Shown here one piece after another: positions 16,246-25,735 of a DNA stretch of 56,746 nt (position 1 is its first letter; each line of letters starts with the position of its first letter). The notes under the pieces were generated by a model that was not told where the DNA came from, did no database searches, and worked only from the letters and a program-made list of their open reading frames with translations. Both the position numbers and the translations under genes were made by a program. This DNA is from Bryobacterales bacterium (GTDB lineage Bacteria; Acidobacteriota; Terriglobia; Bryobacterales; Bryobacteraceae): positions 1 through 56,746 of the forward strand of contig SHUD01000011.1 of assembly GCA_009697505.1 (NCBI GenBank), given 5' to 3'.

Positions 16246-17075
16246 TCCCCGGTAAGCCGGACGAAATGAGCCAGAGCGATTACTATTATGCCAAAAATCA
16301 CGCGGTAAGCGACGAAGTAGTTTAGCGTGCCCTTGCGCAGGTAGTTCATCAGGAAGCGGATCACCAGGCAGCCGGTGACCGCGCTCACCAGAATTCCCAC
16401 CACAAAGGCAGTGCGCATATCGGGTGAGATGCCGCCCTCCTGCTTAAGGAGATCGTAGAAATCCTTGGCGGCAGCGGCGCCGATGGCCGGAGTTGAGAGG
16501 AGAAATGAAAAGCGCGCGGCCGTCGCCCGGTCCAGGTTGCGGAACAGTCCGGCCGCGATGGTGATACCGCTGCGCGAGGTGCCGGGCACGATCGCCAGCA
16601 CCTGCGCGAAGCCGATGGACAGCGCGTCCGCGAAGCTGAGATGGCTCAAGTCTTTCTGGCGGCGGCCGGCACGCTCGGCCAGCCACAGGACCACGCCCAC
16701 GCCGATCATCATGGCGCCGATGACATTGGGGCTGCGCCACGTGGTCTCCGCCTGCTCCTTGAGGATGTAGCCGAACAAACCGACGGGGATCGTCGCAGCC
16801 ACCAGATACCACAGCAGCTTGGGATTGCGCTTCAAATCCGGATCGCCCTCGACGCGCAGGCCGAAGCCGTGCGCGATGACCAGGAGCCAGTCGCGGAAGA
16901 AATAGATCAGGATGGCGGCCAGCGTGCCAACGTGCAGCGCGATATCGAAAGTCAGGCCCGGATCTTTCCAGCCGAATAGCCAGGGGATCACCGCTAAGTG
17001 CGCGGTGCTGGAGATGGGGAGGAATTCCGTGAGGCCCTGGACGATGCCCAGGACGATCACCTCAATCAGCGGCAT
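16242..17075 (-). CDS. uppP: Undecaprenyl-diphosphatase UppP/BacA
   Basis: 277 aa integral membrane protein with both signature blocks: [11 protein letters not shown] (17-27) and [10 protein letters not shown] (about 163-172) that hold the catalytic Glu, Ser and Arg. It dephosphorylates undecaprenyl diphosphate released by peptidoglycan and polysaccharide polymerases, recycling the lipid carrier, and gives bacitracin tolerance. About eight hydrophobic helices. First gene of an operon with ftsK; divergent from the half-transporter/glycosyltransferase operon. Confidence 0.97.
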   Translation of the reverse strand: MPLIEVIVLGIVQGLTEFLPISSTAHLAVIPWLFGWKDPGLTFDIALHVGTLAAILIYFFRDWLLVIAHGFGLRVEGDPDLKRNPKLLWYLVAATIPVGLFGYILKEQAETTWRSPNVIGAMMIGVGVVLWLAERAGRRQKDLSHLSFADALSIGFAQVLAIVPGTSRSGITIAAGLFRNLDRATAARFSFLLSTPAIGAAAAKDFYDLLKQEGGISPDMRTAFVVGILVSAVTGCLVIRFLMNYLRKGTLNYFVAYRVIFGIIVIALAHFVRLTGE

Positions 17076-17242
17076 GAATTATTCAGGGTAGCCGAAAAGC
17101 CAGGGGGCGCGCCAATTTGCGGTAGTCTCCTTGTCAGCGGGCTTCTTGTCAACGAACGGGGCATTGTTCTAACTTGGATGCATACACGGTAGAGGACGCC
17201 TCCGTGCTCGCCCGCTTCTCGGCGGTCCGTATTCCACCAGTC

Positions 17243-17677
17243 ATGCCCAGCGAACGAAAACTTCGGATCAAGACTCTCGCGATGGTGATGATGCTGGTCA
17301 TCTGCGCGAATATTGGCGACCTCACGCTGAAGCGGGGGATGACGGAGATTGGTTCGGTGGAACTATCCGCCGCCGGGCTGGCGCGTGCGCTGCCGCTCAC
17401 GGTGACGAACCCGAAAATCTGGATCGGGATCTTTTTTCTGGTGGGTTTCATGGCCAGCTACATGACGGTTCTCAGTTGGGCGGATTACAGCTACGTGATG
17501 CCCGTCGGGGCGTTTGGCTATGCCCTGCTGACGCTGTTCGCCGTCGTGTTCCTGCACGAGGAAGTGTCCCCGCGGCGCTGGACCGGAGTGATGGTGGTGT
17601 GCATCGGAGTTCTTCTCGTGGGGCAGACCAAGCCGAGTACGGCCGAAACCCAAGGCGCGGAGAAGGGCGAGGGATGA
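17243..17677 (+). CDS. SMR/EamA-type four-helix half-transporter, subunit 1
   Basis: 144 aa from ATG 17243 (an upstream TTG at 17174 would add a non-hydrophobic head without benefit). Four helices: about 10-30, 55-75, 80-100 and 108-128, with ADYSYVMPVGAFGYALLTL and HEEVSPRRWTGVMVVCIGV, the second half of the EamA/DMT fold. Proteins of this size act as dimers; the next gene, overlapping by 4 nt, encodes a second one, so a heterodimer like ArnE/ArnF (flippase of undecaprenyl-linked aminoarabinose) is likely. Substrate is inferred from the glycosyltransferase that follows. Confidence 0.78.
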   Translation: MPSERKLRIKTLAMVMMLVICANIGDLTLKRGMTEIGSVELSAAGLARALPLTVTNPKIWIGIFFLVGFMASYMTVLSWADYSYVMPVGAFGYALLTLFAVVFLHEEVSPRRWTGVMVVCIGVLLVGQTKPSTAETQGAEKGEG

Positions 17678-18045
17678 AAGCCACGTTCCTTCTGCTCGCG
17701 GTATTGGTGTGCTGTAGCACGGGAGGGGAGATTACCATCGCCCACGGCATGAAGACGTTGGGCGAGCCGGCGTCGCTGCGGCCGAAGGCGTTGTTGGTCT
17801 TCCTGGGCCGCGCGCTACGCAATGGGTGGTTTTGGGCGGGAATTCCCTTGATGGCGCTATCGTTTTATGCGCTGCTGGTCCTGCTCTCCTGGCAGCCGGT
17901 GAGCCTTGTGATTCCGGCTTCGGCGCTAAGCTATGTGGTGGGCACGCTGGGCGCCAAGTACTTTCTGTACGAGCAAGTCAGCCGCGCGCGCTGGGCCGGA
18001 GTGGTTCTGGTGTGCATCGGCGTGGCGCTGGTGGCGGGCGGTTGA
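17674..18045 (+). CDS. SMR/EamA-type four-helix half-transporter, subunit 2
   Basis: 123 aa from ATG 17674, overlapping subunit 1 by 4 nt (ATGA). Four hydrophobic segments (about 3-22, 48-68, 72-92, 100-120) including SLVIPASALSYVVGTLG and YEQVSRARWAGVVLVCIGVA, clearly related to subunit 1 (compare HEEVSPRRWTGVMVVCIGV). Likely partner in a heterodimeric lipid-sugar or small-molecule transporter. Followed after one base by the HpnI-like glycosyltransferase, so the three genes form one unit. Confidence 0.8.
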   Translation: MKATFLLLAVLVCCSTGGEITIAHGMKTLGEPASLRPKALLVFLGRALRNGWFWAGIPLMALSFYALLVLLSWQPVSLVIPASALSYVVGTLGAKYFLYEQVSRARWAGVVLVCIGVALVAGG

Positions 18046-18046
18046 T

Positions 18047-19246
18047 GTGGCGACGCTAACACTTCTGCTGCAGATCCTTCTCGGGGTCGCTGCACTGGGG
18101 ACGCTGACGTCCACCATTTTCCTGGGCCTTACGATCGCGGGTGCCATCCGGTTTCATCGCGACGCCCGCAAAGCGAAAGCCGCGCTGCCCGCTCTTGACG
18201 CCATGCCTGCGGTTTCCGTTCTCAAGCCCGTGCATGGAGCGGAAGCGCAACTGAAAGAGAATCTCGAAAGCTTTTTTCAACAGGACTATCCCGCTTACGA
18301 AATCCTGATTGCCGCCGATGAAGCTGACGATGCGGCGCTGCCCATTGCGCGGGAAGTCAGCGCGCGTTATCCAAACATTCCGTGCCGCATCCTGGTCACC
18401 GGAAAGACGCCGTGGCTCAATCCCCCGGCGTACTCCTTCTATCGCATGACCGAGGTGGCGGCGCACGAAATTCTGGTGACCAGCGACAGCGATGTCGAGG
18501 TCGCTCCGAATTATCTGCACGAAGTGGTCGCGCCGCTGCTGGATGCCAAGACCGGCATGGTCACCTGCGTTTATCGTGGCAAGAACGTGACCGGCTGGTG
18601 GTCCGGCATGACCGCGATCGGCATGTCGGTCGAAATGACCGCCGGCGTACTGGTGGCGAACATCCTGGAAGGAATCAACTTCGGCTTGGGTCCCACGATC
18701 GCCGTGAAGAAAGACGCCGTAGCCAAGATCGGCGGATACGAAACGCTTGGGGAGTACTTTGCCAACGACTACGCGATCGGTAACTTAATCGACAAGGCCG
18801 GCTATAGAGTCGTGCTTTCGCATCACATCATCGATCACGTGGTCAGCCAGAAGAATTTCCGGCAGATGTGGAGAAGCCAGCTCCGCTGGGCCACTTCGAC
18901 GCGGCATTCGAGACCCAAAGGTCACTTTGGCAGCGGCTTGATCTTTGCCATACCCTTCGGAATTCTGGGCTTCGCAGCCGCCGCACCTCTGGGGAGGATC
19001 GATCTGGGTTGGTTGCTCTTCGGCGCCGCGTGCGCGAATCGGGCACTGGAATCCTGGTCGATAGGTTGGGGGATCGTTCGCGATCCCGTCGCTTTACAGC
19101 GCCCCTGGTTCTATCCCATTCGCGATCTGCTGGGATTCTTCGTCTGGGTGGCGAGTTACCTGGCGGCGGGCGCGGAGTGGAGAAGCAGCAGCTACAAGCT
19201 GAGCCGCGACAAGATCGTGGTGCGGACCAATCGCAAGAAAGCTTAG
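18047..19246 (+). CDS. GT21-family glycosyltransferase, HpnI-like
   Basis: 399 aa from GTG 18047, one base after the previous stop. N-terminal helix, then VSVLKPVHGAEAQLKENLES, EILIAADEADDAA, the DxD-like TSDSDVEV (about 144-151) and the QLRWATSTR motif ((Q/R)xxRW) near residue 278, with two or three C-terminal helices. This is the ceramide-glucosyltransferase fold; the closest named bacterial group is HpnI, which adds N-acetylglucosamine to bacteriohopanetetrol. No other hpn genes are near, so the lipid acceptor is uncertain. It ends in a TTAG shared with the convergent gene's stop. Confidence 0.85.
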   Translation: MATLTLLLQILLGVAALGTLTSTIFLGLTIAGAIRFHRDARKAKAALPALDAMPAVSVLKPVHGAEAQLKENLESFFQQDYPAYEILIAADEADDAALPIAREVSARYPNIPCRILVTGKTPWLNPPAYSFYRMTEVAAHEILVTSDSDVEVAPNYLHEVVAPLLDAKTGMVTCVYRGKNVTGWWSGMTAIGMSVEMTAGVLVANILEGINFGLGPTIAVKKDAVAKIGGYETLGEYFANDYAIGNLIDKAGYRVVLSHHIIDHVVSQKNFRQMWRSQLRWATSTRHSRPKGHFGSGLIFAIPFGILGFAAAAPLGRIDLGWLLFGAACANRALESWSIGWGIVRDPVALQRPWFYPIRDLLGFFVWVASYLAAGAEWRSSSYKLSRDKIVVRTNRKKA

Positions 19247-21450
19247 TTCGCGGGCTGGATCAACAGCACATTCTTGGCGTCGATCTTGCCGAACTGCATC
19301 GGGAAGCTGCGGCCGGCCAGGTAGGCATCCCACTGGTCTTTGTAATGCGATGACAGGCGGTGGCCGGATTCGCCGGTGGCCAGATTCGCAAAGGAGTGTT
19401 CCAGATCGCCCAGGTCCACGATCATGCGCAAAGACGGACCCATACGGCGATTGTACTGTTTCACGGTGCTGGGCGAGCCGCCCATGGGGACCGGTCCGAA
19501 GGTGAAATACTTTCCGACCACGGGCAGGCGGCTTCCCACCGGGCTCTCGATTTGCAACTTCTGAAACTGGCCGTAATCCCAGCGCGCGACTTTCGATCCC
19601 TGAATCTTGCTCCCTGCATCCAGGGCGCCGGTGAGGCAGCGGAGCAGAAGCGCGTCGTAATCCGGGAACCATCCCGCGGGCCGCTCGCGCAAGAGTCTTT
19701 CGACTACCGAGCGCGCCATGAACGTCTGATAGCGATCCGCCGCGCCAGCCACCACGCGATCGACAATCAACTTGAGAAGCTGCTCGTAAGCGAGCGAAGT
19801 CACCATGGGCGCCGCCAGACCGGACTCCATTTGCCCATTCCATTGGCGGAGGATCTCGGCTGCTTCCCGTAACTGAGGCGGCTTCCGGCGATCGAAGGCC
19901 GCGATGATTTGTTGCGCCAGGAAATGATCGAAGGCCGAGTACACGTCTTTTTGGACTGCCAACATTTCTTCCGCCTTCCATTTGGCGCGCGAGCTCAGAA
20001 GCGCACGGATCTGATTGGCGCGATACGGCGAGGCAAAGTTTCCATCCACCCGGTACGGGTAGTTTGCCGGGAACGGGTTCTGATTGGCGGTCACAATCAT
20101 TCCGGACGGCGGATTGTACACGCTGGGGAGCTGGTCGAAGGGAATTCTTCCGGCCCAATCGCATTTAGTGTCCGCGACTGGTACATCGCCCGGACAGCTC
20201 TTGCGATCCGGCAGCCAGCCGGCCGCCTGGTAACCGATGTTCCCGTCCACGTCCGCGTAGACGAAATTCTGCGCCGCCCCCCCGAAACGCTCTAAAGCCG
20301 TGCGGAATTCGGTCCAGTTGCGCGCGCGGTCCACGGCCAGGAACGGAAACGCGAAGCCGCCGGGTTGGTTGGCGGTCCATTGCAGCGCGTATTGGTGTCC
20401 GCCCTCGGATGCCAGAACAGGGCCGTGGCGGGTGACGCCAAGGCTAATCGGCACGGGCTGCGATCCCTTTACCGCAATGGCGGATTGCTGCACGTTGACT
20501 CCTCCACCAGCGCTTTCTTCGAATAGATCCTGCACGTCGAACTGCAGGTTGGTTGCGCCCCAGGCAATGCGATCGTTGTGTCCGATCACGACGGCCGGCA
20601 ATCCAATGATGGTCGCTCCGGTCACGTTCAAGTCAGGAGCTTGCAGATGCACCAGGTACCATGGCGAAGGCGCCGAGTATTCCAGGTGCGGATCATTCGC
20701 CAGGATCGGCTTGCCGCTGGCGGTCATCACGCCGGAGAGGGCCCAGGCGTTGGACCCCGGCTGCGGATCGCTTCCGGTGCGCACGGGATAGAGATACTCT
20801 ACTTTCGCGCGATCGCCGGCTTGTAGCAGCGCTTGCTTGGCCAAATCATTGCGCCAGCTATTGCTCAGCGTGCGGTACATCTCCAGGCCGGCAAGAATGG
20901 AATCGCGAATGGTCCAGGGCCGCGGGTCGTATTTCAGCAGCGTGAACTCCAGAGGCAGACGCTCGCGGTGAGTAGTGATGAAGAAATTAACGCCGCGGGC
21001 GAAGGCGGCAAACAAGGCGCGTTCGTCAGGCCGCAGAGTTTGCTCCAGCGCTTCGGCGGTTCTGCGGAGCCCCATGCGGCGAGAGTCCTGATCCACGCCT
21101 CCGGCGGCCGCTCCCACGATTTCGGCCAACTCCCCGGCGGCCTGCCGCCGCATACCGTCCATCTGCCAAAGGCGATCCTGGGCCATCGCGTAGCCTTCCA
21201 GGAATATGGCGTCCTCCCAGGAGGCGGCTTGAATATGGGGGACACCGATCGCGTCACGCGTGATCCGGGCGGCCGCGGAAACCGGCGCCGCGATTTGGCC
21301 GGAGGTATCCGGCAGCGGGCGCCAAGCGTACCAATAGGCCGCCACGAAGACGCCGATCAGCAAAACCGCTATGCTCAAATTGATTGCTGTGATCAGGCGG
21401 GAAACCAGCCGGCTTCGCGGTTCGGACGGCGCATTCTCAGATGGCAGCAC
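19243..21450 (-). CDS. Penicillin-acylase-family N-terminal nucleophile hydrolase
   Basis: 735 aa. One N-terminal membrane/signal helix (INLSIAVLLIGVFVAAYWYA), the alpha region with GVPHIQAASWEDAIFLEGYA and QDRLWQMDGMRRQAAGEL, and the autoprocessing site before GSNAWALSG (nucleophile Ser near 232), then DPHLEYSAPSPWYLVHL and the rest of the beta subunit. Family members cut amides such as acyl-homoserine lactones or beta-lactam side chains; the substrate cannot be told. GTG 21450 is chosen because a TACAAT box lies 7 nt upstream with GGAG between. Its stop overlaps the convergent glycosyltransferase by 4 nt. Confidence 0.9.
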   Translation of the reverse strand: MLPSENAPSEPRSRLVSRLITAINLSIAVLLIGVFVAAYWYAWRPLPDTSGQIAAPVSAAARITRDAIGVPHIQAASWEDAIFLEGYAMAQDRLWQMDGMRRQAAGELAEIVGAAAGGVDQDSRRMGLRRTAEALEQTLRPDERALFAAFARGVNFFITTHRERLPLEFTLLKYDPRPWTIRDSILAGLEMYRTLSNSWRNDLAKQALLQAGDRAKVEYLYPVRTGSDPQPGSNAWALSGVMTASGKPILANDPHLEYSAPSPWYLVHLQAPDLNVTGATIIGLPAVVIGHNDRIAWGATNLQFDVQDLFEESAGGGVNVQQSAIAVKGSQPVPISLGVTRHGPVLASEGGHQYALQWTANQPGGFAFPFLAVDRARNWTEFRTALERFGGAAQNFVYADVDGNIGYQAAGWLPDRKSCPGDVPVADTKCDWAGRIPFDQLPSVYNPPSGMIVTANQNPFPANYPYRVDGNFASPYRANQIRALLSSRAKWKAEEMLAVQKDVYSAFDHFLAQQIIAAFDRRKPPQLREAAEILRQWNGQMESGLAAPMVTSLAYEQLLKLIVDRVVAGAADRYQTFMARSVVERLLRERPAGWFPDYDALLLRCLTGALDAGSKIQGSKVARWDYGQFQKLQIESPVGSRLPVVGKYFTFGPVPMGGSPSTVKQYNRRMGPSLRMIVDLGDLEHSFANLATGESGHRLSSHYKDQWDAYLAGRSFPMQFGKIDAKNVLLIQPAN

Positions 21451-21485
21451 TGCTCCGATTGTAACGAATCGCCACCGGGCAACCC

Positions 21486-22835
21486 ATGTCACTACGGCTC
21501 ATTCTTCTGGTTGCGATCGTCGCGTTGAATGCTTTCTTCGCGGCCGCTGAAGTGGCGCTGGTCTCGGTGCGCCGTTCGCGGTTGACGGAACTGGCGGAGC
21601 GGGGCAATGCCTCGGCGCGCGCGGCGTTAGGCTTGCTCGCTAATCCCGGGCGCCTGTTGAGTTCCACGCAGGTCGGCGTGACGCTGGCCAGTTTGGGATT
21701 GGGATGGGCCGGCGAAGACACGGTTTACCAGATCCTGGTGGCCTGGCTTCAGCCCTGGATTCCTTCCGAGCCCGGATCCCAGCGCTGGCTGCACGGTCTC
21801 AGCTTCGCGCTGGCGTTCCTGGTGATCAGCTTCGTGCACGTGGTCATCGGCGAGGTGGTTCCGAAGAATATCGCCCTCGACAAGGCCGACAAACTCGCAT
21901 TACTGGTGGCCACGCCGCTGCTGATATTCCGGCGTGTGTCCGCGCCGTTTGTGATTGTGGTGGAGCGGGCGTCCGCGCTGGTATCGCGTCTTTTGGGCGT
22001 GCGCGCCGAACACGGAGGGGGCGGGCATTCGGCCGAAGAGTTGAAGTTCATTATTCAGTCCAGCCGGCACGAGGGCCACCTGGAGACGTTCGAAGAGGAC
22101 GCCATTCGCAAGCTGCTGGAGCTGAAAGATGTCAACGCGCGGGAGATCATGACGCCGCGCCGCCAGATCATTTCGGTTTCGATTGATGCCGGCCTGGATG
22201 AGTTGCTGCGCCTGACGCTGCAACACAAGTATTCGCGCCTGCCCGTGTACGAGGGGAGTCCCGAGCACATCATTGGGATCGTGCATTACAAGGATTTGAC
22301 GCGGGCCTGGCAAGAACGCAGGGCGGCGACTGACCGGCGCCAGCCGCAGCGCCCTTTCCGTTTGCGGCCATACTTGCGGGAGCCGCTGGTCGTGCCAGAG
22401 ACCAAGCCTCTCCATCAGTTGATCGATGAGTTCCGCGAGAAACACACGCACCTGGCCATGGTGGTGGATGAATTCGGGACCTTCACCGGCCTGGTGACGC
22501 TGGAAGACGTGCTGGAGCAAGTGTTCGGTGAAATCGCCGATGAGCATGACGTCCGGCGGCCGGCGCCGGTGGCCGGCGCACCGGTGGTGGAACTCGATGG
22601 TACGGCCAATATCCGGGACCTGAGTTCGCAGTACGGGATTGAGCTTCCTGGAGACGCGGGCTTTGAAACACTGGCCGGGTTCCTGCTGCATCAGTTCGGC
22701 TACATTCCCACGGCCGGAGAGTCCATCATGCACGGCGGCCGCACCTACCTGGTGGAGGCGATGGAGCGCAATCGCATCGCGCGGGTAAAGATCCTGAGCA
22801 AGAGGCCGGAGGGCTCCGGCGCGATGGCTTCCTGA
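21486..22835 (+). CDS. CNNM/CorC-type membrane protein (DUF21, CBS pair, CorC_HlyC)
   Basis: 449 aa. DUF21 membrane domain (1-190; FFAAAEVALVSVRRSRLTEL, GEVVPKNIALDKADKLALL), two CBS domains (about 210-335; MTPRRQIISVSIDAG, GLVTLEDVLEQVFGEI) and a C-terminal CorC_HlyC/transporter-associated domain (365-440; GTANIRDLSSQYGIELP). The group, often labelled hemolysin C, handles magnesium or cobalt transport and is homologous to CNNM exporters. ATG 21486, divergent from the penicillin-acylase gene by 35 nt. Confidence 0.93.
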   Translation: MSLRLILLVAIVALNAFFAAAEVALVSVRRSRLTELAERGNASARAALGLLANPGRLLSSTQVGVTLASLGLGWAGEDTVYQILVAWLQPWIPSEPGSQRWLHGLSFALAFLVISFVHVVIGEVVPKNIALDKADKLALLVATPLLIFRRVSAPFVIVVERASALVSRLLGVRAEHGGGGHSAEELKFIIQSSRHEGHLETFEEDAIRKLLELKDVNAREIMTPRRQIISVSIDAGLDELLRLTLQHKYSRLPVYEGSPEHIIGIVHYKDLTRAWQERRAATDRRQPQRPFRLRPYLREPLVVPETKPLHQLIDEFREKHTHLAMVVDEFGTFTGLVTLEDVLEQVFGEIADEHDVRRPAPVAGAPVVELDGTANIRDLSSQYGIELPGDAGFETLAGFLLHQFGYIPTAGESIMHGGRTYLVEAMERNRIARVKILSKRPEGSGAMAS

Positions 22836-22855
22836 TATCTCGGTAATGCGCTAAA

Positions 22856-22966
22856 TGCTGGTATAACTTCGGGCGCGTTCACAAGTCGCTCCGCATGACC
22901 CCAGCTATGGCTGCGGGGATTTCCGATCATATCTGGAGCGTGCGGGAACTGCTGGAAGCGGCATAA
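22856..22966 (+). pseudogene. C-terminal tail of an IS transposase
   Basis: An uninterrupted frame ending at TAA 22964-22966 reads WYNFGRVHKSLRMTPAMAAG then ISDHIWSVRELLEAA. YNF-R-HKSLR-TPAMAAG-(I/L)(S/T)DH-W is the well-known C-terminus of a widespread IS transposase family. Nothing of the rest of the protein is present; the left boundary lies 20 nt after the CorC gene. It is a scar of a deleted insertion sequence, immediately followed by a small membrane protein gene. Confidence 0.85.
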
Positions 22967-22969
22967 GTT

Positions 22970-23212
22970 ATGATATGGTTGCCCAGGAGACTCTTCTTGA
23001 TCTGGCTCTTCATTGGCATATTGATCATCGTAATCGCCCCTATTCTGCGGTTCTTTTATCAGGCCTTTCGTGACCATGCGGAAATGGTCGCGTACCACAA
23101 CTCGGAAGAACATCGGCGTGAAATGAAAGCGATTGAAGACGAACTGGCATCCGAGGATGCACAGGAACATCACAACGAGGATCTAGCCCGCAAGTCAGGG
23201 ACACAGATTTAG
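22970..23212 (+). CDS. Small single-span membrane protein, unknown
   Basis: 80 aa: a positively charged start (MIWLPRR), one hydrophobic helix (residues 8-29, LFLIWLFIGILIIVIAPIL), then a highly charged helical tail rich in Glu, His and Lys (HNSEEHRREMKAIEDELASE). Topology would put the tail in the periplasm or cytoplasm depending on orientation. A GGAAG 12 nt before ATG 22970 is a weak ribosome-binding site. It starts 3 nt after the transposase remnant. I do not recognise the family; the gene is plausible from its amphipathic composition. Confidence 0.55.
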   Translation: MIWLPRRLFLIWLFIGILIIVIAPILRFFYQAFRDHAEMVAYHNSEEHRREMKAIEDELASEDAQEHHNEDLARKSGTQI

Positions 23213-23337
23213 CGCACTACCGATATCTCCGATGTCAGGCGATCCGGTGTTAAAATCCAAGAATCGCAGAAACCTCCGCCTTTTAGCCTCGCAGGCCACG
23301 TCGCCGTTGAGCGCCTTCACGAGAGGACTCCTATAGC

Positions 23338-25723
23338 ATGCAAACGGCCGCTATTCCGTACCGGGTCGCTGACTTCCTCAAGCAGCATCCGCCGTTCCAA
23401 GTTCTTTGACGAAGCGGAATTGATCGCGCTCGCCGCGCGCGGCCGCGTGAAATTCCACGAACCCGACGAGTACATCTGCTGGCAGTCCTCGCCGCACACG
23501 TTTTTCATCTACGTGATCCAGCAGGGCTCGGTCTCGTTGTGGGATGAAGCCGCCAATCCGCCTGCCTTGCGGGATATCCGCGGCGCCGGCGACTGCATTG
23601 GCTTCGAGCGTTTCAACGGGTCTCCCGCGAGTCTCCATTCCGCGAAGGCCGCGACGGAGGTCATGCTCTACGCGCTTCCGGCCGCCGATTTTGAGCCACT
23701 GCTGGCCCGCCATCCCCGCGCCGCAGCCTATGTCTCGGCCTCTTCCGCCGTCACCGCGGACTACGCCGCCGCAAGTGAGCGGCCTCTTCCGCATGAGACG
23801 TTTCTAGCCGATCTCTTGCGCGGGCGCGCGCCGGTTTGTTGCCCCGCGTCGGCGCCCATTCGAGTTGCCGCGCTTCTGCTGAGCGTATCCGGAGCGGATG
23901 CGCTTGCGCTCATGGACGGGGAACAGCTTTCCGCCCTTCTCACGGCAAGCGATCTGCTCCGCTGGGTGGCCGGCGGAGCGCCGGATCCGGAACAGTCCGC
24001 GCGCAATATCGCGTCCGCGACGACCGTCACCGTGGCGCCGCAGACGATGGTGAGCGATTGTGTTCTAGCGATGGCCGAAGCGCGCACCTCCGCGGCCGCG
24101 CTCACCAGTGACGGTTCCCGCGGCACCACGATCCACAGTGTCGTTACGGCGGCGGGTCTGGCCCCCGCGTTTGGGGATCACCCCGTCACGATGCTCCAAG
24201 AGATCGCTGTCGCGCTAGACGCTGCATCTCTGCGCGCGCTCAACCTGCGTGCTCGTAGCTGGATACGCGACAACCTCGCGGCGCCGCCGGCTCTTGACTG
24301 GCTCGCATCCTGGGCGGATGTGGTGAACCGCCGCATCCTGGAACGGCTGCTGCAAATCACCGGTGCCCACCAGTCCGACTCGCTTTTCTGTTTCTACGGA
24401 GCCGCCGGCCGCCAGGAGCTTCTCACTTCGCTTGCGCCGGGCATCGCGGTCATCGGAGCCGCGCCGCCATCATTGGACACAGCACTCGCCGAGTGCGGGT
24501 ACCTGTCACCCGAGTCACCCGTCGTCGCCAGTCTTGATGAATGGAAGGCCCGTTTCTCCGGCTGGATTCGCGACCCGATCCGCACACAGGTTTACGGCTC
24601 TCATCCCTTCTTCGACCTCAGGCCGGTGCACGGCCCCGGGCACGTCTTCGATGAATTGGAGTCGCACGTTCGCGCTGAACTCGCCGCCGAGCCTGCCTTC
24701 CTGCGAATTCTGGCCAACGACTGTCTTTCCACTCTTCCGCCGCTCACGTTCTTTCGCGATCTGGTGGTCGAAGAGTCCGGCGAGCAGACGGATACGTTCC
24801 GGCTCGAAAGCAGTACGCTGCAGCCTCTGGTGGATGTCGCGCGAGTGTTTGCGATTGCCTCCGGAAACCCACTCGGCGCCTCCACGCGCCAGCGTTTTCA
24901 GCAAGCCCGCCGCTTGCTGCCCGCGCAGGAAGCCATCTTTCGCGAGGCCGCCGAGGCCATGCGCATCGTGCTGTTTCACCAGGCGCGCGCCGGACTTCGC
25001 ATGGGTTCCGGTGGCTCCGCTCTGCCGCCAAGACCGCCAGGTGCTCAAGAGCTGCTTCCGTTCCACCCACAATCTGCTGGAATTCACCGCGCCGTGCGAT
25101 TGGATGGAGGCGTCTTGATCTGGGCGCCGGAAACGCCCGTCGAGCAAGTCCGCTTCGTCGTGCTCGATTCGGAAACCACCGGGCTCAATCCGCGCAAGGA
25201 CCGCATCGTTACGATTGGCGCGATCGGCGTGCTGAACCATGAAGTTCTGATCGAGGATTCCTTTGAGGCGCTGCTGAAAGTGGAATACAATTCCAGCGCG
25301 GTCACGGTTCACGGCGTCACTCGCGAAGAGAGCCTGGTTGGGCTCGACGAACCCGAGGCGCTCATGCAGTTTCTTGCGTACCTGGACGACGGCGTCATCG
25401 TGGGCCACCACATCGGCCACGATGTGGAAACTTTCAATGCGGGCTACGAACGGCACTTTGGATTTCGCATGCCCAACCCGAGCCTCGACACGATGGCGTT
25501 GACGCTGCACCTGGAACGCGATGGGGCCTTCGCCGGCCGCGACCCGATCCAGGAGTTTTCTCTCGACGCCCTGTGCACGCTCTTCGACAGCATCCCTCAT
25601 GACCGGCACACCGCTCCCGGCGACGCGTTCATGACCGCGCTGGTTTTCCAGCGCCTCCTGCGCCTGGCGGCAAAACACAACCGGACCACTTTGGCCCGGC
25701 TGCTGGAACCCTTCGAGCCCTAG
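23338..25723 (+). CDS. cNMP-binding / CBS / DUF294 / DEDDh exonuclease fusion, +1 frameshift near start
   Basis: Start ATG 23338 (GAGAGGA 10 nt upstream) encodes MQTAAIPYRVADFLKQHPPF plus QVL, then meets TGA at 23407-23409. The rest is open in the +1 frame from about 23402. Dropping one T joins QVL to DEAELIALAARGRVKFHEPD, exactly the expected N-terminus of a cyclic-nucleotide-binding domain. Domains after that: cNMP-binding (to ~115), CBS-like pair (~140-290), DUF294 nucleotidyltransferase-like region (~300-560), and a C-terminal DEDDh exonuclease of the DnaQ type (VVLDSETTGLNPRKDRIVTI, HHIGHDVETFN, HTAPGDAFMTA). All four exonuclease acidic/His motifs are present. Role unknown; probably nucleotide-signal-controlled nuclease. 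Confidence 0.8.
23404..23410 (+). other. CTT-TGA-C frameshift site
   Basis: In the frame of ATG 23338 the sequence reads CTT TGA C, identical to the slippery heptamer of the release-factor-2 gene prfB. A +1 slip on CTT gives Leu-Asp and continues the conserved protein. No Shine-Dalgarno-like stimulator precedes it, so a plain one-base insertion (mutation or sequencing error) is an equally open explanation. Confidence 0.6.
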
Positions 25724-25735
25724 TTTCGGGTGTCT

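Noticed and set aside
24515-25678. 387-codon minus-strand frame opposite the nuclease fusion
   Set aside because: Antisense shadow; the plus strand carries full exonuclease motifs.
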